From Balanoglossus misakiensis (taxonomy: Eukaryota; Hemichordata), in the NCBI GenBank assembly GCA_040954595.2, contig CM082595.2:7936001-8000000 (forward strand): a DNA stretch of 64,000 nt, given 5' to 3'. Numbering within the stretch: position 1 is the stretch's first letter; every line of letters begins with the position of its first letter. This document shows positions 10,161-25,000 of the stretch, piece by piece. The notes under the pieces were generated by a model that saw only the letters and a program-made list of their open reading frames with translations, did not search any database and was not told the DNA's origin. The position numbers and the translations under genes were made by a program.

Positions 10161-11339
10161 AAATATTAACCCAATAGAGTTAAAGTAAAACTCAAGTCTT
10201 TATAAAAGTAGTGAAATCAAGTTGTGTACGCATGCGTGACATCAACATATTGTCTCAGATGGAAGCTTCCAGACATATACAGAGAATACCCAGGACACAT
10301 AATTGACATGGAAAATTTCCAAATTTTAGACAGAGAATCTGAGTTATTAATGAAGCCATATACACCAGGACACTTCAATCCTCACTTGTAGAGATGGGGG
10401 CAGGGGGGGGTTACACTTTACCATCCGTGCACACTTCTTGCCCGTCAAAAGTGAAACAGATACTGATATTGAACGCCTTACGCGTCAAGTATACCTTTCT
10501 TAATTTTGAAGTCCAAAAGCGGGGGGGGGGGGGTCATCTTTTTTTTAAAAAACGTTTAGGGGGTTCACGTACTTTTGCCACAAAACTTGTGCTTTTGAGT
10601 CCACAAAATTGCAGTTTCGCACCCTTTATTTTACAAAATTTTCTAATCCCCAGCGTACCCCCGGGGCCTCCCCACCTCAGGTGATATGGGACAAATGTGG
10701 CGAATTAGCCCGGTGGTTGCAGTCCCCTAGTGGGTGGATTCGTATACTAACAGCCGATAGTAATAGTTTTGCGAAATATAGCATAAAGCTAGAGGTTCAA
10801 ACAACAAAATTTACCTTGATTTCATGTGGATGTAAAGGTTAGGTTAATCTATCACTATGTTAACTTTACCAGGACTATCAAATGCTACCGGAACTTGCAA
10901 GTAATTCGTTGGGTTAAGCGGGAAGTATGTTAAACAAAAGGGTTTTCCCCTCTATCACCACCTCTATTGAAAATAGATGAAATAATATTATGGTCTTTTC
11001 CCAGAAAGACAAATGTACCCCCCCCCCCGTAAAAACAAATACAAGCCACCTTTACCATATTGGGTTAAGTGTTATTACATATTGGGTTAATGAAAAACAT
11101 TGAGTTTAGTTTTAAAACATGTTTCGTAAGGATTTTAATATTCATATTCTGATATAATTTCATATTGATTTGGTGTATTTCATTTAGCTTAGCATTAAAA
11201 TACATTAGGGCAGTTTTATTACATATTGGGTTAAGGTGTTATTACATATTGGGTTAGTATTACATATTGGGTTAAGGTGTTATTACACATTGGGTTAGTA
11301 TTAAATATTGGGTTAATTATTCCATATTGGGGTGATACA

Positions 11340-11345
11340 GTTAGC
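11340..11345 (+). repeat. Inner duplication, left (GTTAGC)
   Basis: GTTAGC follows E1 directly and continues into a B-type monomer (GTTAGCAACG). The same six bases precede E2 at 29475-29480. In intact monomers GTTAGC occurs once, so an E copy inserted there with a 6-bp duplication. Confidence 0.75.
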
Positions 11346-12258
11346 AACGTTGATCAAGTCAGATTTCCTACAGCATGGCTTGGCTAAAGCCCTGGCACTC
11401 TAGACCAGAAACACGCGTACAGAGACCACGTTGATCAAGTCTGATCTCCTATGGCTTGGCTCGACTAAAACCCCGGCACACTATGACAGACACTAGCGTT
11501 CGTTAGCAACGCTGATCAAATCAGATTTCCTACGGCATGGCTTGGCTAAAACCCTGGCACTCTAGAGCAGAAACACGCGTACAGAGACCACGTTGATCTA
11601 CTCACATTTCCTTCGGCCTGGCACGGTTGATGCCCCAGCACTATACATGTATATAGGACACAGACTGGCGTAAGTTAACAACGGTAATCACGTCGGGTTT
11701 CCTACGGCCTGGCTCAGCTGAAGCCCCGGCACTCTAGAGCAGAAACAGGCGTACATTGACCACGTTGATCAAGTCAGATTTCCTACGGCGTGACTCGGCT
11801 GGTGCACCGGCTCTATATGACACAGACTGGCGTAAGTGTTCAACGGTGATTACGTCGGATTTCCTACGGCCTGGTTTAGCTGAAGCCCCGGCACTTTAGA
11901 GCGGAAACACGCGTACATTGACCACGATGATCAAGTCAGATCTCCTACGGCCTGGCTCGACTAAAACCCCGGCACACCATGACAGACACTAGCGTTCGTT
12001 AGCAACGGTGATCAAGTCGGATTTCCTTCGGCCTGGCTCTGCAAAAGACCCGACACTCTAGTACAAAGACGTTGGCTAAGTCGGGCAAACCGAAGAGGGA
12101 AAGTCACAGCGGGTTGTTCGGGTAGGACTGCATTATTGCCTGTCAATTTATAGAGAAAGCCCGAATTTAACCAGGGCGTTTCAAACACCGACGTTAGTTG
12201 GGGGCACGGCCTGCAGTACTGCCGGGTAAGCTGACATCGGCGTACCGCATATAATGTA

Positions 12259-14313
12259 GGGGGGGGGGGGGGAACAGAACGGTTCAATACTACATTTATT
12301 AGATATCAGCTAATTTTGGACAATCATCTAAAATCTAAATCATTTTTTCATATTTGGATATCTGATGATGTATGAAATGTCCATAATATGTAAAAATGGT
12401 GCTGATTCTAAAAATGCACTCTGAATGAGCTGATTTAATACAAAATTGCGTTTTATTCGTTTTTGCACCAAAAAGGTCATTTTTAGGCAAAACATTCTTT
12501 ATTTTTTTAATTCGGTGACCTGATCATATATAAACAATTGCTTGTATGTTAAAAGTTTTTATGACTTTTAAAAGCAGTGACACTGGCGGCATTCAACACG
12601 AAAATAACAATTTTAGCCACAATTTGGTCAAAATGGTAAATTTTTGAAAATTACAAAAAATACCTGTTTTCTACATTTTCAGAAATCTGATGGAGTATAG
12701 AATGCTCTTCGTATGTATATATCGATACAAATTCCACAAAAGACAGTCTAATTTGGCTCACTGCAGACAAAATTGCGTTTTACCAAATTTTCCTTGAAAA
12801 TGTCATTTTTAGAAAAAATAAATAAAAAAACCTTTGTTCTTCGAATTTGGTGCCCTGATCATATATGACATGTTGATTGTATGTTAAAAGTTTCGACCAC
12901 ACCAAAAATGCAGAGATATTGACGGAATTCAAGGAAAATTAGTCATTTTGGCCATATTTTGACAAAAATGGTAAATTTTTAAAAAATCATAAAAAATTAA
13001 CTCTTTTCTTCATTTTCGGAAATATTATGGAGCATGAAGTGTCGTTCTCTTGTAAAAAGTGCTGCAAATTCCAGAAAAGGCGGTATAATTTGAATCACCC
13101 AAGACAAAATTACCATTTTCGACTTTTTTTCGAAAAATTGTCTTTTTTACAAAATAAATAAGAATAAATTCTTTTCTTAGTTTAAAACGGGTAGAGATAC
13201 TTTCCACACGGGTTTTCTAACATTGAATTCCCGTTCATCAACTCAGATTTCCTACAGCATAAGTCGGCTAAAACCCTGACACTCTAGAGCAGAAACAGTT
13301 GCACAATGGGTAACGTTGAACAAGTTGATTTTTCTACGGCCTGGCTCGGCTAAATCTCCGTCACAATATGACAGACACTAGCGTACGTTAGCAACGGTGA
13401 TCAAGTCAGATTTTCGACGGCATGGCTTGGATAAAGCCCCGGCACTCTAGAGCAGAAACACGCGTACAGAGACCACGTTGATCAAGTCTGATCTCCTTCG
13501 GCTTGGCTCGACTAAAACCCCGGCACACTATGACAGACACAAGCGTTCGTTAGCAACGTTGATCAAGTCAGATTTCCTACGGCATGGCTTGGCTAAAGCC
13601 CTGGCACTCTAGACCAGAAACACGCGTACAGAGACCACGTTGATCTACTCACATTTCCTTCGGCCTGGCACGGCTGATGCCCCGGCACTATATATAGGAC
13701 ACAGACTGGCGTAAGTTAACAACGGTAATCACGTCGGATTTCCTACGGCCTGGCTCAGCTGAAGCCCCGGCACTGTAGAGCAGAAACAGGCGTACATTGA
13801 CCACGTTGATCAAGTCAGATTTCCTACGGCGTGACTCGGCTGGTGCACCGGCTCTATATGACACAGACTGGCGTAAGTTATCAACGGTGATTACGTCGGA
13901 TTTCCTACGGCCTGGTTTAGCTGAAGCCCCGGCACTTTAGAGCGGAAACACGCGTACATTGACCACGATGATCAAGTCAGATCTCCTACGGCCTGGCTCG
14001 ACTAAAACCCCGGCACACCATGACAGACACTAGCGTTCGTTAGCAACGGTGATCAAGTCGGATTTCCTTCGGCCTGGCTCTGCAAAAGACCCGACACTCT
14101 AGTACAAAGACGTTGGCTAAGTCGGGCAAACCGAAGAGGGAAAGTCACAGCGGGTCAACACTCGACATTTGTTCGGGTACGACTGCATTATTGCCTGTCA
14201 ATTTATAGAGAAAGCCCGAATTTAACCAGGGCGTTTCAAACACCGACGTTAGTTGGGGGCACGGCCTGCAGTACTGCCGGGTAAGCTGACATCGGCGTAC
14301 CGCATATAATGTA
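12259..14313. repeat. Representative 2,055-bp satellite unit
   Basis: From one poly-G run to the next. It contains the AT-rich triplicate (12290-13200), then eleven 81-bp monomers (13225-14130), then a spacer of about 180 bp leading to the next poly-G. The monomers share a core like CAAGTCAGATTTCCTACGGC. Units differ by point changes and a 16-17 bp indel just before the TTGTTCGGG segment, so several unit types alternate along the array. Confidence 0.8.
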
Positions 14314-17300
14314 GGGGGGGGGGGGGGGAACAGAACGGTTCAATACTACATTTATTATATATCAGCTAATTTTGGACAATCATCTAAAATCTAAATCATT
14401 TTTTCATATTTGGATATCTGATGATGTATGAAATGTCCATAATATGTAAAAATGGTGCTGATTCTAAAAATGCACTCTGAATGAGCTGATTTAATACAAA
14501 ATTGCGTTTTATTCACTTTTGCACTAAAAGGGCCATTTTTAGGCAAAACATTCTTTATTTTTTTTAATTCGGTGACCTGATCATATATAAACAATTGCTT
14601 GTATGTTAAAAGTTTTTATGACTCTTAAAAGCAGTGACACTGGCGGCATTCAAGACGAAAATAACCATTTTAGCCACATTTTGGTCAAAAATGGTAAATT
14701 TTTGAAAATTACGAAAAATAACTGTTTTCTACATTTTCTGTAATCTAATGGAGTATAGAATGCCCTTCGTATGTATATATCGATACAATTTCCACAAAAG
14801 ACAGTCTAATTTGGCTCACTGCAGACAAAATTGCATGTTATCAAATTTTGCTTGAAAATGTCATTTTTAGAAAAACAATTAAAAAAAGCATTATTTGTTC
14901 TTCGAATTCGGTGCCCTGATTATATATGACATGTTGATTGTATGTTAAAAGTTTCGACCACTCCAAAAATGCAGAGATATTGACGGAATTCAAGAAAAAA
15001 TAGTCATTTTGGCCATATTTTGACAAAAATGGTAAATTTTTAAAAAATCATAAAAATTAACCCTTTTCTTCATTTTCGGAAATATTATGGAGCATGAAGT
15101 GTCGTTCTCTTGTAAAAAGTGCTGCAAATTCCAGAAAAGGCGGTATAATTTGAATCACCCAAGACAAAATTACCATTTTCGACTTTTTTTCGAAAAATTG
15201 TCTTTTTACAAAATAAATAAGAATAAATTCTTTTCTTAGTTTCAAACGGGTAGAGATACTTTCCACACGGGTTTTCTAACATTGAATTCCCGTTCATCAA
15301 CTCAGATTTCCAACAGCATAAGTCGGCTAAAACCCTGACACTCTAGAGCAGAAACAGTTGCACAATGGGTAACGTTGAACAAGTTGATTTTTCTACGGCC
15401 TGGCTCGGCTAAATCTCCGTCACAATATGACAGACACTAGCATACGTTAGCAACGCTGATCAAGTCAGATTTTGTACGGCATGGCTTGGATAAAGCCCAG
15501 GCACTCTAGAGCAGAAACACGCGTACAGAGACCACGTTGATCAAGTCTAATCTCCTACGGCTTGGCTCGACTAAAACCCCGGCACACTATGACAGACACT
15601 AGCGTTCGTTAACAACGTTGATCAAGTCAGATTTCCTACGGCATGGCTTGGCTAAAGCCCTGGCACTCTAGACCAGAAACACGCGTACAGAGACCACGTT
15701 GATCTACTCACATTTCCTTCGGCCTGGCACGGCTGATGCCCCGGCACTATATATAGGACACAGACTGGCGTAAGTTAACAACGGTAATCACGTCGGGTTT
15801 CCTACGGCCTGGCTCAGCTGAAGCCCCGGCACTCTAGAGCAGAAACAGGCGTACATTGACCACGTTGATCAAGTCAGATTTCCTACGGCGTGACTCGGCT
15901 GGTGCACCGGCTCTATATGACACAGACTGGCGTAAGTTATCAACGGTGATTACGTCGGATTTCCTACGGCCTGGTTTAGCTGAAGCCCCGGAACTTTAGA
16001 GCGGAAACACGCGTACATTGACCACGATGATCAAGTCAGATCTCCTACGGCCTGGCTCGACTAAAACCCCGGCACACCATGACAGACACTAGCGTTCGTT
16101 AGCAACGGTAATCAAGTCGGATTTCCTTCGGCCTGGCTCTGCAAAAGACCCGACACTCTAGTACAAAGACGTTGGCTAAGTCGGGCAAACTGAAGAGGGA
16201 AAGTCACAGCGGGTCAACACTCGACATTTGTTCGGGTAGGACTGCATTATTGCCTGTCAATTTATAGAGAAAGCCCGAATTTAACCAGGGCGTTTCAAAC
16301 ACCGACGTTAGTTGGGGGCACGGCCTGCAGTACTGCCGGGTAAGCTGACATCGGCGTACCGCATATAATGTAGGGGGGGGGGGGGGAACAGAACGGTTCA
16401 ATACTACATTTATTAGATATCAGCTAATTTTGGACAATCATCTAAAATCTAAATCATTTTTTCATATTTGGATATCTGATGATGTATGAAATGTCCATAA
16501 TATGTAAAAATGGTGCTGATTCTAAAAATGCACTCTGAATGAGCTGATTTAATACAAAATTGCGTTTTATTAGTTTTTGCACCAAAAAGGTCATTTTTAG
16601 GCAAAACATTCTTTATTTTTTTAATTCGGTGACCTGATCATATATAAACAATTGCTTGTATGTTAAAAGTTTTTATGACTTTTAAAAGCAGTGACACTGG
16701 CGGCATTCAACACGAAAATAACAATTTTAGCCACAATTTGGTCAAAATGGTAAATTTTTGAAAATTACAAAAAATACCTGTTTTCTACATTTTCAGAAAT
16801 CTGATGGAGTATAGAATGCTCTTCGTATGTATATATCGATACAAATTCCACAAAAGACAGTCTAATTTGGCTCACTGCAGACAAAATTGCATGTTATCAA
16901 ATTTTGCTTGAAAATGTCATTTTTAGAAAAACAATTAAAAAAAGCATTATTTGTTCTTCGAATTCGGTGCCCTGATTATATATGACATGTTGATTGTATG
17001 TTAAAAGTTTCGACCACTCCAAAAATGCAGAGATATTGACGGAATTCAAGAAAAAATAGTCATTTTGGCCATATTTTGACAAAAATGGTAAATTTTTAAA
17101 AAATCATAAAAATTAACCCTTTTCTTCATTTTCGGAAATATTATGGAGCATGAAGTGTCGTTCTCTTGTAAAAAGTGCTGCAAATTCCAGAAAAGGCGGT
17201 ATAATTTGAATCACCCAAGACAAAATTACCATTTTCGACTTTTTTTCGAAAAATTGTCTTTTTACAAAATAAATAAGAATAAATTCTTTTCTTAGTTTCA

Positions 17301-20300
17301 AACGGGTAGAGATACTTTCCACACGGGTTTTCTAACATTGAATTCCCGTTCATCAACTCAGATTTCCAACAGCATAAGTCGGCTAAAACCCTGACACTCT
17401 AGAGCAGAAACAGTTGCACAATGGGTAACGTTGAACAAGTTGATTTTTCTACGGCCTGGCTCGGCTAAATCTCCGTCACAATATGACAGACACTAGCATA
17501 CGTTAGCAACGCTGATCAAGTCAGATTTTGTACGGCATGGCTTGGATAAAGCCCAGGCACTCTAGAGCAGAAACACGCGTACAGAGACCACGTTGATCAA
17601 GTCTAATCTCCTACGGCTTGGCTCGACTAAAACCCCGGCACACTATGACAGACACTAGCGTTCGTTAACAACGTTGATCAAGTCAGATTTCCTACGGCAT
17701 GGCTTGGCTAAAGCCCTGGCACTCTAGACCAGAAACACGCGTACAGAGACCACGTTGATCTACTCACATTTCCTTCGGCCTGGCACGGCTGATGCCCCGG
17801 CACTATATATAGGACACAGACTGGCGTAAGTTAACAACGGTAATCACGTCGGATTTCCTACGGCCTGGCTCAGCTGAAGCCCCGGCACTGTAGAGCAGAA
17901 ACAGGCGTACATTGACCACGTTGATCAAGTCAGATTTCCTACGGCGTGACTCGGCTGGTGCACCGGCTCTATATGACACAGACTGGCGTAAGTTATCAAC
18001 GGTGATTACGTCGGATTTCCTACGGCCTGGTTTAGCTGAAGCCCCGGCACTTTAGAGCGGAAACACGCGTACATTGACCACGATGATCAAGTCAGATCTC
18101 CTACGGCCTGGCTCGACTAAAACCCCGGCACACCATGACAGACACTAGCGTTCGTTAGCAACGGTGATCAAGTCGGATTTCCTTCGGCCTGGCTCTGCAA
18201 AAGACCCGACACTCTAGTACAAAGACGTTGGCTAAGTCGGGCAAACCGAAGAGGGAAAGTCACAGCGGGTCAACACTCGACATTTGTTCGGGTACGACTG
18301 CATTATTGCCTGTCAATTTATAGAGAAAGCCCGAATTTAACCAGGGCGTTTCAAACACCGACGTTAGTTGGGGGCACGGCCTGCAGTACTGCCGGGTAAG
18401 CTGACATCGGCGTACCGCATATAATGTAGGGGGGGGGGAACAGAACGGTTCAATACTACATTTATTATATATCAGCTAATTTTGGACAATCATCTAAAAT
18501 CTAAATCATTTTTTCATATTTGGATATCTGATGATGTATGAAATGTCCATAATATGTAAAAATGGTGCTGATTCTAAAAATGCACTCTGAATGAGCTGAT
18601 TTAATACAAAATTGCGTTTTATTCACTTTTGCACTAAAAGGGTCATTTTTAGGCAAAACATTCTTTATTTTTTTTAATTCGGTGACCTGATCATATATAA
18701 ACAATTGCTTGTATGTTAAAAGTTTTTATGACTCTTAAAAGCAGTGACACTGGCGGCATTCAAGACGAAAATAACCATTTTAGCCACATTTTGGTCAAAA
18801 ATGGTAAATTTTTGAAAATTACGAAAAATAACTGTTTTCTACATTTTCTGTAATCTAATGGAGTATAGAATGCCCTTCGTATGTATATATCGATACAATT
18901 TCCACAAAAGACAGTCTAATTTGGCTCACTGCAGACAAAATTGCATGTTATCAAATTTTGCTTGAAAATGTCATTTTTAGAAAAACAATTAAAAAAAGCA
19001 TTATTTGTTCTTCGAATTCGGTGCCCTGATTATATATGACATGTTGATTGTATGTTAAAAGTTTCGACCACTCCAAAAATGCAGAGATATTGACGGAATT
19101 CAAGAAAAAATAGTCATTTTGGCCATATTTTGACAAAAATGGTAAATTTTTAAAAAATCATAAAAATTAACCCTTTTCTTCATTTTCGGAAATATTATGG
19201 AGCATGAAGTGTCGTTCTCTTGTAAAAAGTGCTGCAAATTCCAGAAAAGGCGGTATAATTTGAATCACCCAAGACAAAATTACCATTTTCGACTTTTTTT
19301 CGAAAAATTGTCTTTTTACAAAATAAATAAGAATAAATTCTTTTCTTAGTTTCAAACGGGTAGAGATACTTTCCACACGGGTTTTCTAACATTGAGTTCC
19401 CGTTCATCAACTCAGATTTCCAACAGCATAAGTCGGCTAAAACCCTGACACTCTAGAGCAGAAACAGTTGCACAATGGGTAACGTTGAACAAGTTGATTT
19501 TTCTACGGCCTGGCTCGGCTAAATCTCCGTCACAATATGACAGACACTAGCATACGTTAGCAACGCTGATCAAGTCAGATTTTGTACGGCATGGCTTGGA
19601 TAAAGCCCAGGCACTCTAGAGCAGAAACACGCGTACAGAGACCACGTTGATCAAGTCTAATCTCCTACGGCTTGGCTCGACTAAAACCCCGGCACACTAT
19701 GACAGACACTAGCGTTCGTTAACAACGTTGATCAAGTCAGATTTCCTACGGCATGGCTTGGCTAAAGCCCTGGCACTCTAGACCAGAAACACGCGTACAG
19801 AGACCACGTTGATCTACTCACATTTCCTTCGGCCTGGCACGGCTGATGCCCCGGCACTATATATAGGACACAGACTGGCGTAAGTTAACAACGGTAATCA
19901 CGTCGGATTTCCTACGGCCTGGCTCAGCTGAAGCCCCGGCACTGTAGAGCAGAAACAGGCGTACATTGACCACGTTGATCAAGTCAGATTTCCTACGGCG
20001 TGACTCGGCTGGTGCACCGGCTCTATATGACACAGACTGGCGTAAGTTATCAACGGCGATTACGTCGGATTTCCTACGGCCTGGTTTAGCTGAAGCCCCG
20101 GCACTTTAGAGCGGAAACACGCGTACATTGACCACGATGATCAAGTCAGATCTCCTACGGCCTGGCTCGACTAAAACCCCGGCACACCATGACAGACACT
20201 AGCGTTCGTTAGCAACGGTGATCAAGTCGGATTTCCTTCGGCCTGGCTCTGCAAAAGACCCGACACTCTAGTACAAAGACGTTGGCTAAGTCGGGCAAAC

Positions 20301-20482
20301 CGAAGAGGGAAAGTCACAGCGGGTCAACACTCGACATTTGTTCGGGTACGACTGCATTATTGCCTGTCAATTTATAGAGAAAGCCCAAATTTAACCAGGG
20401 CGTTTCAAACACCGACGTTAGTTGGGGGCACGGCCTGCAGTACTGCCGGGTAAGCTGACATCGGCGTACCGCATATAATGTA

Positions 20483-22033
20483 GGGGGGGGGGGAACAGAA
20501 CGGTTCAATACTACATTTATTATATATCAGCTAATTTTGGACAATCATCTAAAATCTAAATCATTTTTTCATATTTGGATATCTGATGATGTATGAAATG
20601 TCCATAATATGTAAAAATGGTGCTGATTCTAAAAATGCACTCTGAATGAGCTGATTTAATACAAAATTGCGTTTTATTCACTTTTGCACTAAAAGGGTCA
20701 TTTTTAGGCAAAACATTCTTTATTTTTTTTAATTCGGTGACCTGATCATATATAAACAATTGCTTGTATGTTAAAAGTTTTTATGACTCTTAAAAGCAGT
20801 GACACTGGCGGCATTCAAGACGAAAATAACCATTTTAGCCACATTTTGGTCAAAAATGGTAAATTTTTGAAAATTACGAAAAATAACTGTTTTCTACATT
20901 TTCTGTAATCTAATGGAGTATAGAATGCCCTTCGTATGTATATATCGATACAATTTCCACAAAAGACAGTCTAATTTGGCTCACTGCAGACAAAATTGCA
21001 TGTTATCAAATTTTGCTTGAAAATGTCATTTTTAGAAAAACAATTAAAAAAAGCATTATTTGTTCTTCGAATTCGGTGCCCTGATTATATATGACATGTT
21101 GATTGTATGTTAAAAGTTTCGACCACTCCAAAAATGCAGAGATATTGACGGAATTCAAGAAAAAATAGTCATTTTGGCCATATTTTGACAAAAATGGTAA
21201 ATTTTTAAAAAATCATAAAAATTAACCCTTTTCTTCATTTTCGGAAATATTATGGAGCATGAAGTGTCGTTCTCTTGTAAAAAGTGCTGCAAATTCCAGA
21301 AAAGGCGGTATAATTTGAATCACCCAAGACAAAATTACCATTTTCGACTTTTTTTCGAAAAATTGTCTTTTTACAAAATAAATAAGAATAAATTCTTTTC
21401 TTAGTTTCAAACGGGTAGAGATACTTTCCACACGGGTTTTCTAACATTGAATTCCCGTTCATCAACTCAGATTTCCAACAGCATAAGTCGGCTAAAACCC
21501 TGACACTCTAGAGCAGAAACAGTTGCACAATGGGTAACGTTGAACAAGTTGATTTTTCTACGGCCTGGCTCGGCTAAATCTCCGTCACAATATGACAGAC
21601 ACTAGCATACGTTAGCAACGCTGATCAAGTCAGATTTTGTACGGCATGGCTTGGATAAAGCCCAGGCACTCTAGAGCAGAAACACGCGTACAGAGACCAC
21701 GTTGATCAAGTCTAATCTCCTACGGCTTGGCTCGACTAAAACCCCGGCACACTATGACAGACACTAGCGTTCGTTTGCAACGGTGATCAAGTCGGATTTC
21801 CTGCGGCCTGGCTCTGCAAAAGACCCGACACTCTAGTACAAAGACGTTGGCTAAGTCGGGCAAACCGAAGAGGGAAAGTCACAGCGGGTTGTTCGGGTGG
21901 GACTGCATTATTGCCTGTCAATTTATAGAGAAAGCCCGAATTTAACCAGGGCGTTTCAAACACTGATGTTAGTTGGGGGCACTGCCTGCAGTACTGCCGG
22001 GTAAGCTGACATCGGCGTACCGCATATAATGTA
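20483..22033. repeat. Short satellite unit with internal deletion (1,551 bp)
   Basis: This unit lacks about 500 bp relative to the others. At 21774 a type B monomer (CACTAGCGTTCGTT) runs directly into the last B-type junction (TGCAACGGTGATCAAGTCGG). Six monomers, i.e. three A-B dimers, are missing, which fits unequal exchange between B monomers. Confidence 0.75.
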
Positions 22034-25000
22034 GGGGGGGGGGGACAGAACGGTTCAATACTACATTTATTAGATATCAGCTAATTTTGGACAATTATCT
22101 AAAATCTAAATCACTTTTTCATATTTGGATATCTGATGATGTATGAAATGTCCATAATATGTAAAAATGGTGCTGATTCTAAAAAATGCACTCTGAATGA
22201 GCTGATTTAATACAAAATTGCGTTTTATTCATTTTTGCACTAAAAAGGTCATTTTTATGCAAAACATTCTTTAATTTTTGAAATCGGTGACCTGATCATA
22301 TATAAACAATTGTTTGTATGTTAAAAGTTTTTATGACTCTTAAAAGCAGTGACACTGGCGGCATTCAAGACGAAAATAACCATTTTAGCCACATTTTGGT
22401 CAAAAATGGTAAATTTTTGAAAATTACGAAAAATAACTGTTTTCTACATTTTCGGTACTCTGATGGAGTATAGAATGCCCTTCGTATGTATATATCGATA
22501 CAAATTCCACAAAAGACAGTCTAATTTGGCTCACTGCATACAAAATTGCATGTTATCAAATTTTGCTTGAAAATGTCATTTTTAGAAAAACAATTAAAAA
22601 AAGCTTTAATTGTTCTTGGAATTCGGTGCCCTGATTATATATGACATGTTGATTGTATGTTAAAAGTTTCGACCACTCCAAAAATGCAGAGATATTGACG
22701 GAATTCAAGGAAAATTAGTCATTTTAGCCATATTTTGACAAAAATGGTAAATTTTTAAAAAATCATAAAAAATTAACTCTTTTCTTCATTTTCGGAAATA
22801 TTATGGAGCATAAAGTGTCGTTCTCTTGTAAAAAGTGCTGCAAATTCCAGAAAAGGCGGTATAATTTGAATCACCCAAGACAAAATTACCATTTTCGACT
22901 TTTTTTCGAAAAATTGTCTTTTTTACAAAATAAATAAGAATAAATTCTTTTCTTAGTTTCAAACGGGTAGAGATACTTTCCACACGGGTTTTCTAACATT
23001 GAATTCCCGTTCATCAACTCAGATTTCCTACAGCATAAGTCGGCTAAAACCCTGACACTCTAGAGCAGAAACAGTTGCACACTGGTTACGTTGAACAAGT
23101 CGATTTTTCTACGGCCTGGCTCGGCTAAATCTCCGTCACAATGACAGACACTAGCGTACGTTAGCAACGGTGATCAAGTCAGATTTTCTACAGCATGGCT
23201 TGGATAAAGCCCCGGCACTCTAGAGCAGAAACACGCGTACAGAGACCACGTTGATCAAGTCTGATCTCCTACGGCTTGGCTCGACTAAAACCCCGGCACA
23301 CTATGACAGACACAAGCGTTCGTTAGCAACGTTGATCAAGTCAGATTTCCTACGGCATGGCTTGGCTAAAGCCCTGGCACTCTAGACCAGAAACACGCGT
23401 ACAGAGACCACGTTGATCTACTCACATTTCCTTCGGCCTGGCACGGCTGATGCCCCAGCACTATATATAGGACACAGACTGGCGTAAGTTAACAACGGTA
23501 ATCACGTCGGGTTTCCTACGGCCTGGCTCAGCTGAAGCCCCGGCACTCTAGAGCAGAAACAGGCGTACATTGACCACGTTGATCAAGTCAGATTTCCTAC
23601 GGCGTGACTCGGCTGGTGCACCAGCTCTATATGACACAAACTGGCGTAAGTTATCAACGGTGATTACGTCGGATTTCCTACGGCCTGGTTTAGCTGAAGC
23701 CCCGGAACTTTAGAGCGGAAACACGCGTACATTGACCACGATGATCAAGTCAGATCTCCTACGGCCTGGCTCGACTAAAACCCCGGCACACCATGACAGA
23801 CACTAGCGTTCGTTAGCAACGGTGATCAAGTCGGATTTCCTGCGGCCTGGCTCTGCAAAAGACCCGACACTCTAGTACAAAGACGTTGGCTAAGTCGGGC
23901 AAACCGAAGAGGGAAAGTCACAGCGGGTTGTTCGGTTGGGACTGCATTATTGCCTGTCAATTTATAGAGAAAGCCCGAATTTAACCAGGGCGTTTCAAAC
24001 ACTGATGTTAGTTGGGGGCACTGCCTGCAGTACTGCCGGGTAAGCTGACATCGGCGTACCGCATATAATGTAGGGGGGGGGGGGGACAGAACGGTTCAAT
24101 ACTACATTTATTAGATATCAGCTAATTTTGGACAATTATCTAAAATCTAAATCACTTTTTCATATTTGGATATCTGATGATGTATGAAATGTCCATAATA
24201 TGTAAAAATGGTGCTGATTCTAAAAAATGCACTCTGAATGAGCTGATTTAATACAAAATTGCGTTTTATTCATTTTTGCACTAAAAAGGTCATTTTTATG
24301 CAAAACATTCTTTAATTTTTGAAATCGGTGACCTGATCATATATAAACAATTGTTTGTATGTTAAAAGTTTTTATGACTCTTAAAAGCAGTGACACTGGC
24401 GGCATTCAAGACGAAAATAACCATTTTAGCCACATTTTGGTCAAAAATGGTAAATTTTTGAAAATTACGAAAAATAACTGTTTTCTACATTTTCGGTACT
24501 CTGATGGAGTATAGAATGCCCTTCGTATGTATATATCGATACAAATTCCACAAAAGACAGTCTAATTTGGCTCACTGCATACAAAATTGCATGTTATCAA
24601 ATTTTGCTTGAAAATGTCATTTTTAGAAAAACAATTAAAAAAAGCTTTAATTGTTCTTGGAATTCGGTGCCCTGATCATATATGACATGTTGATTGTATG
24701 TTAAAAGTTTCGACCACACCAAAAATGCAGAGATATTGACGGAATTCAAGGAAAATTAGTCATTTTGGCCATATTTTGACAAAAATGGTAAATTTTTAAA
24801 AAATCATAAAAAATTAACTCTTTTCTTTATTTTCGGAAATATTATGGAGCATGAAGTGTCGTTCTCTTGTAAAAAGTGCTGCAAATTCCAGAAAAGGCGG
24901 TATAATTTGAATCACCCAAGACAAAATTACCATTTTCGACTTTTTTTCGAAAAATTGTCTTTTTTACAAAATAAATAAGAATAAATTCTTTTCTTAGTTT

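Larger units (their letters stand above)
7447..11339 (+). mobile_element. TIR element E1, left arm of the composite
   Basis: Starts TGTATCACCCCAATATG and ends CATATTGGGGTGATACA, an inverted terminal repeat. The sub-terminal zones are arrays of short 16-21 bp motifs built on AACCCAATATGTAAT. The unique core (10160-11040) is the reverse complement of the core of E2 (29750-30630). E1 is 2 kb longer than E2 because another repeat (7849-9878) and a small segment (9932-10160) are inserted. It has no transposase and is non-autonomous. A 6-bp duplication is compatible with Dada- or Polinton-type integration, but no protein from either is present. Superfamily unassigned. Confidence 0.75.
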
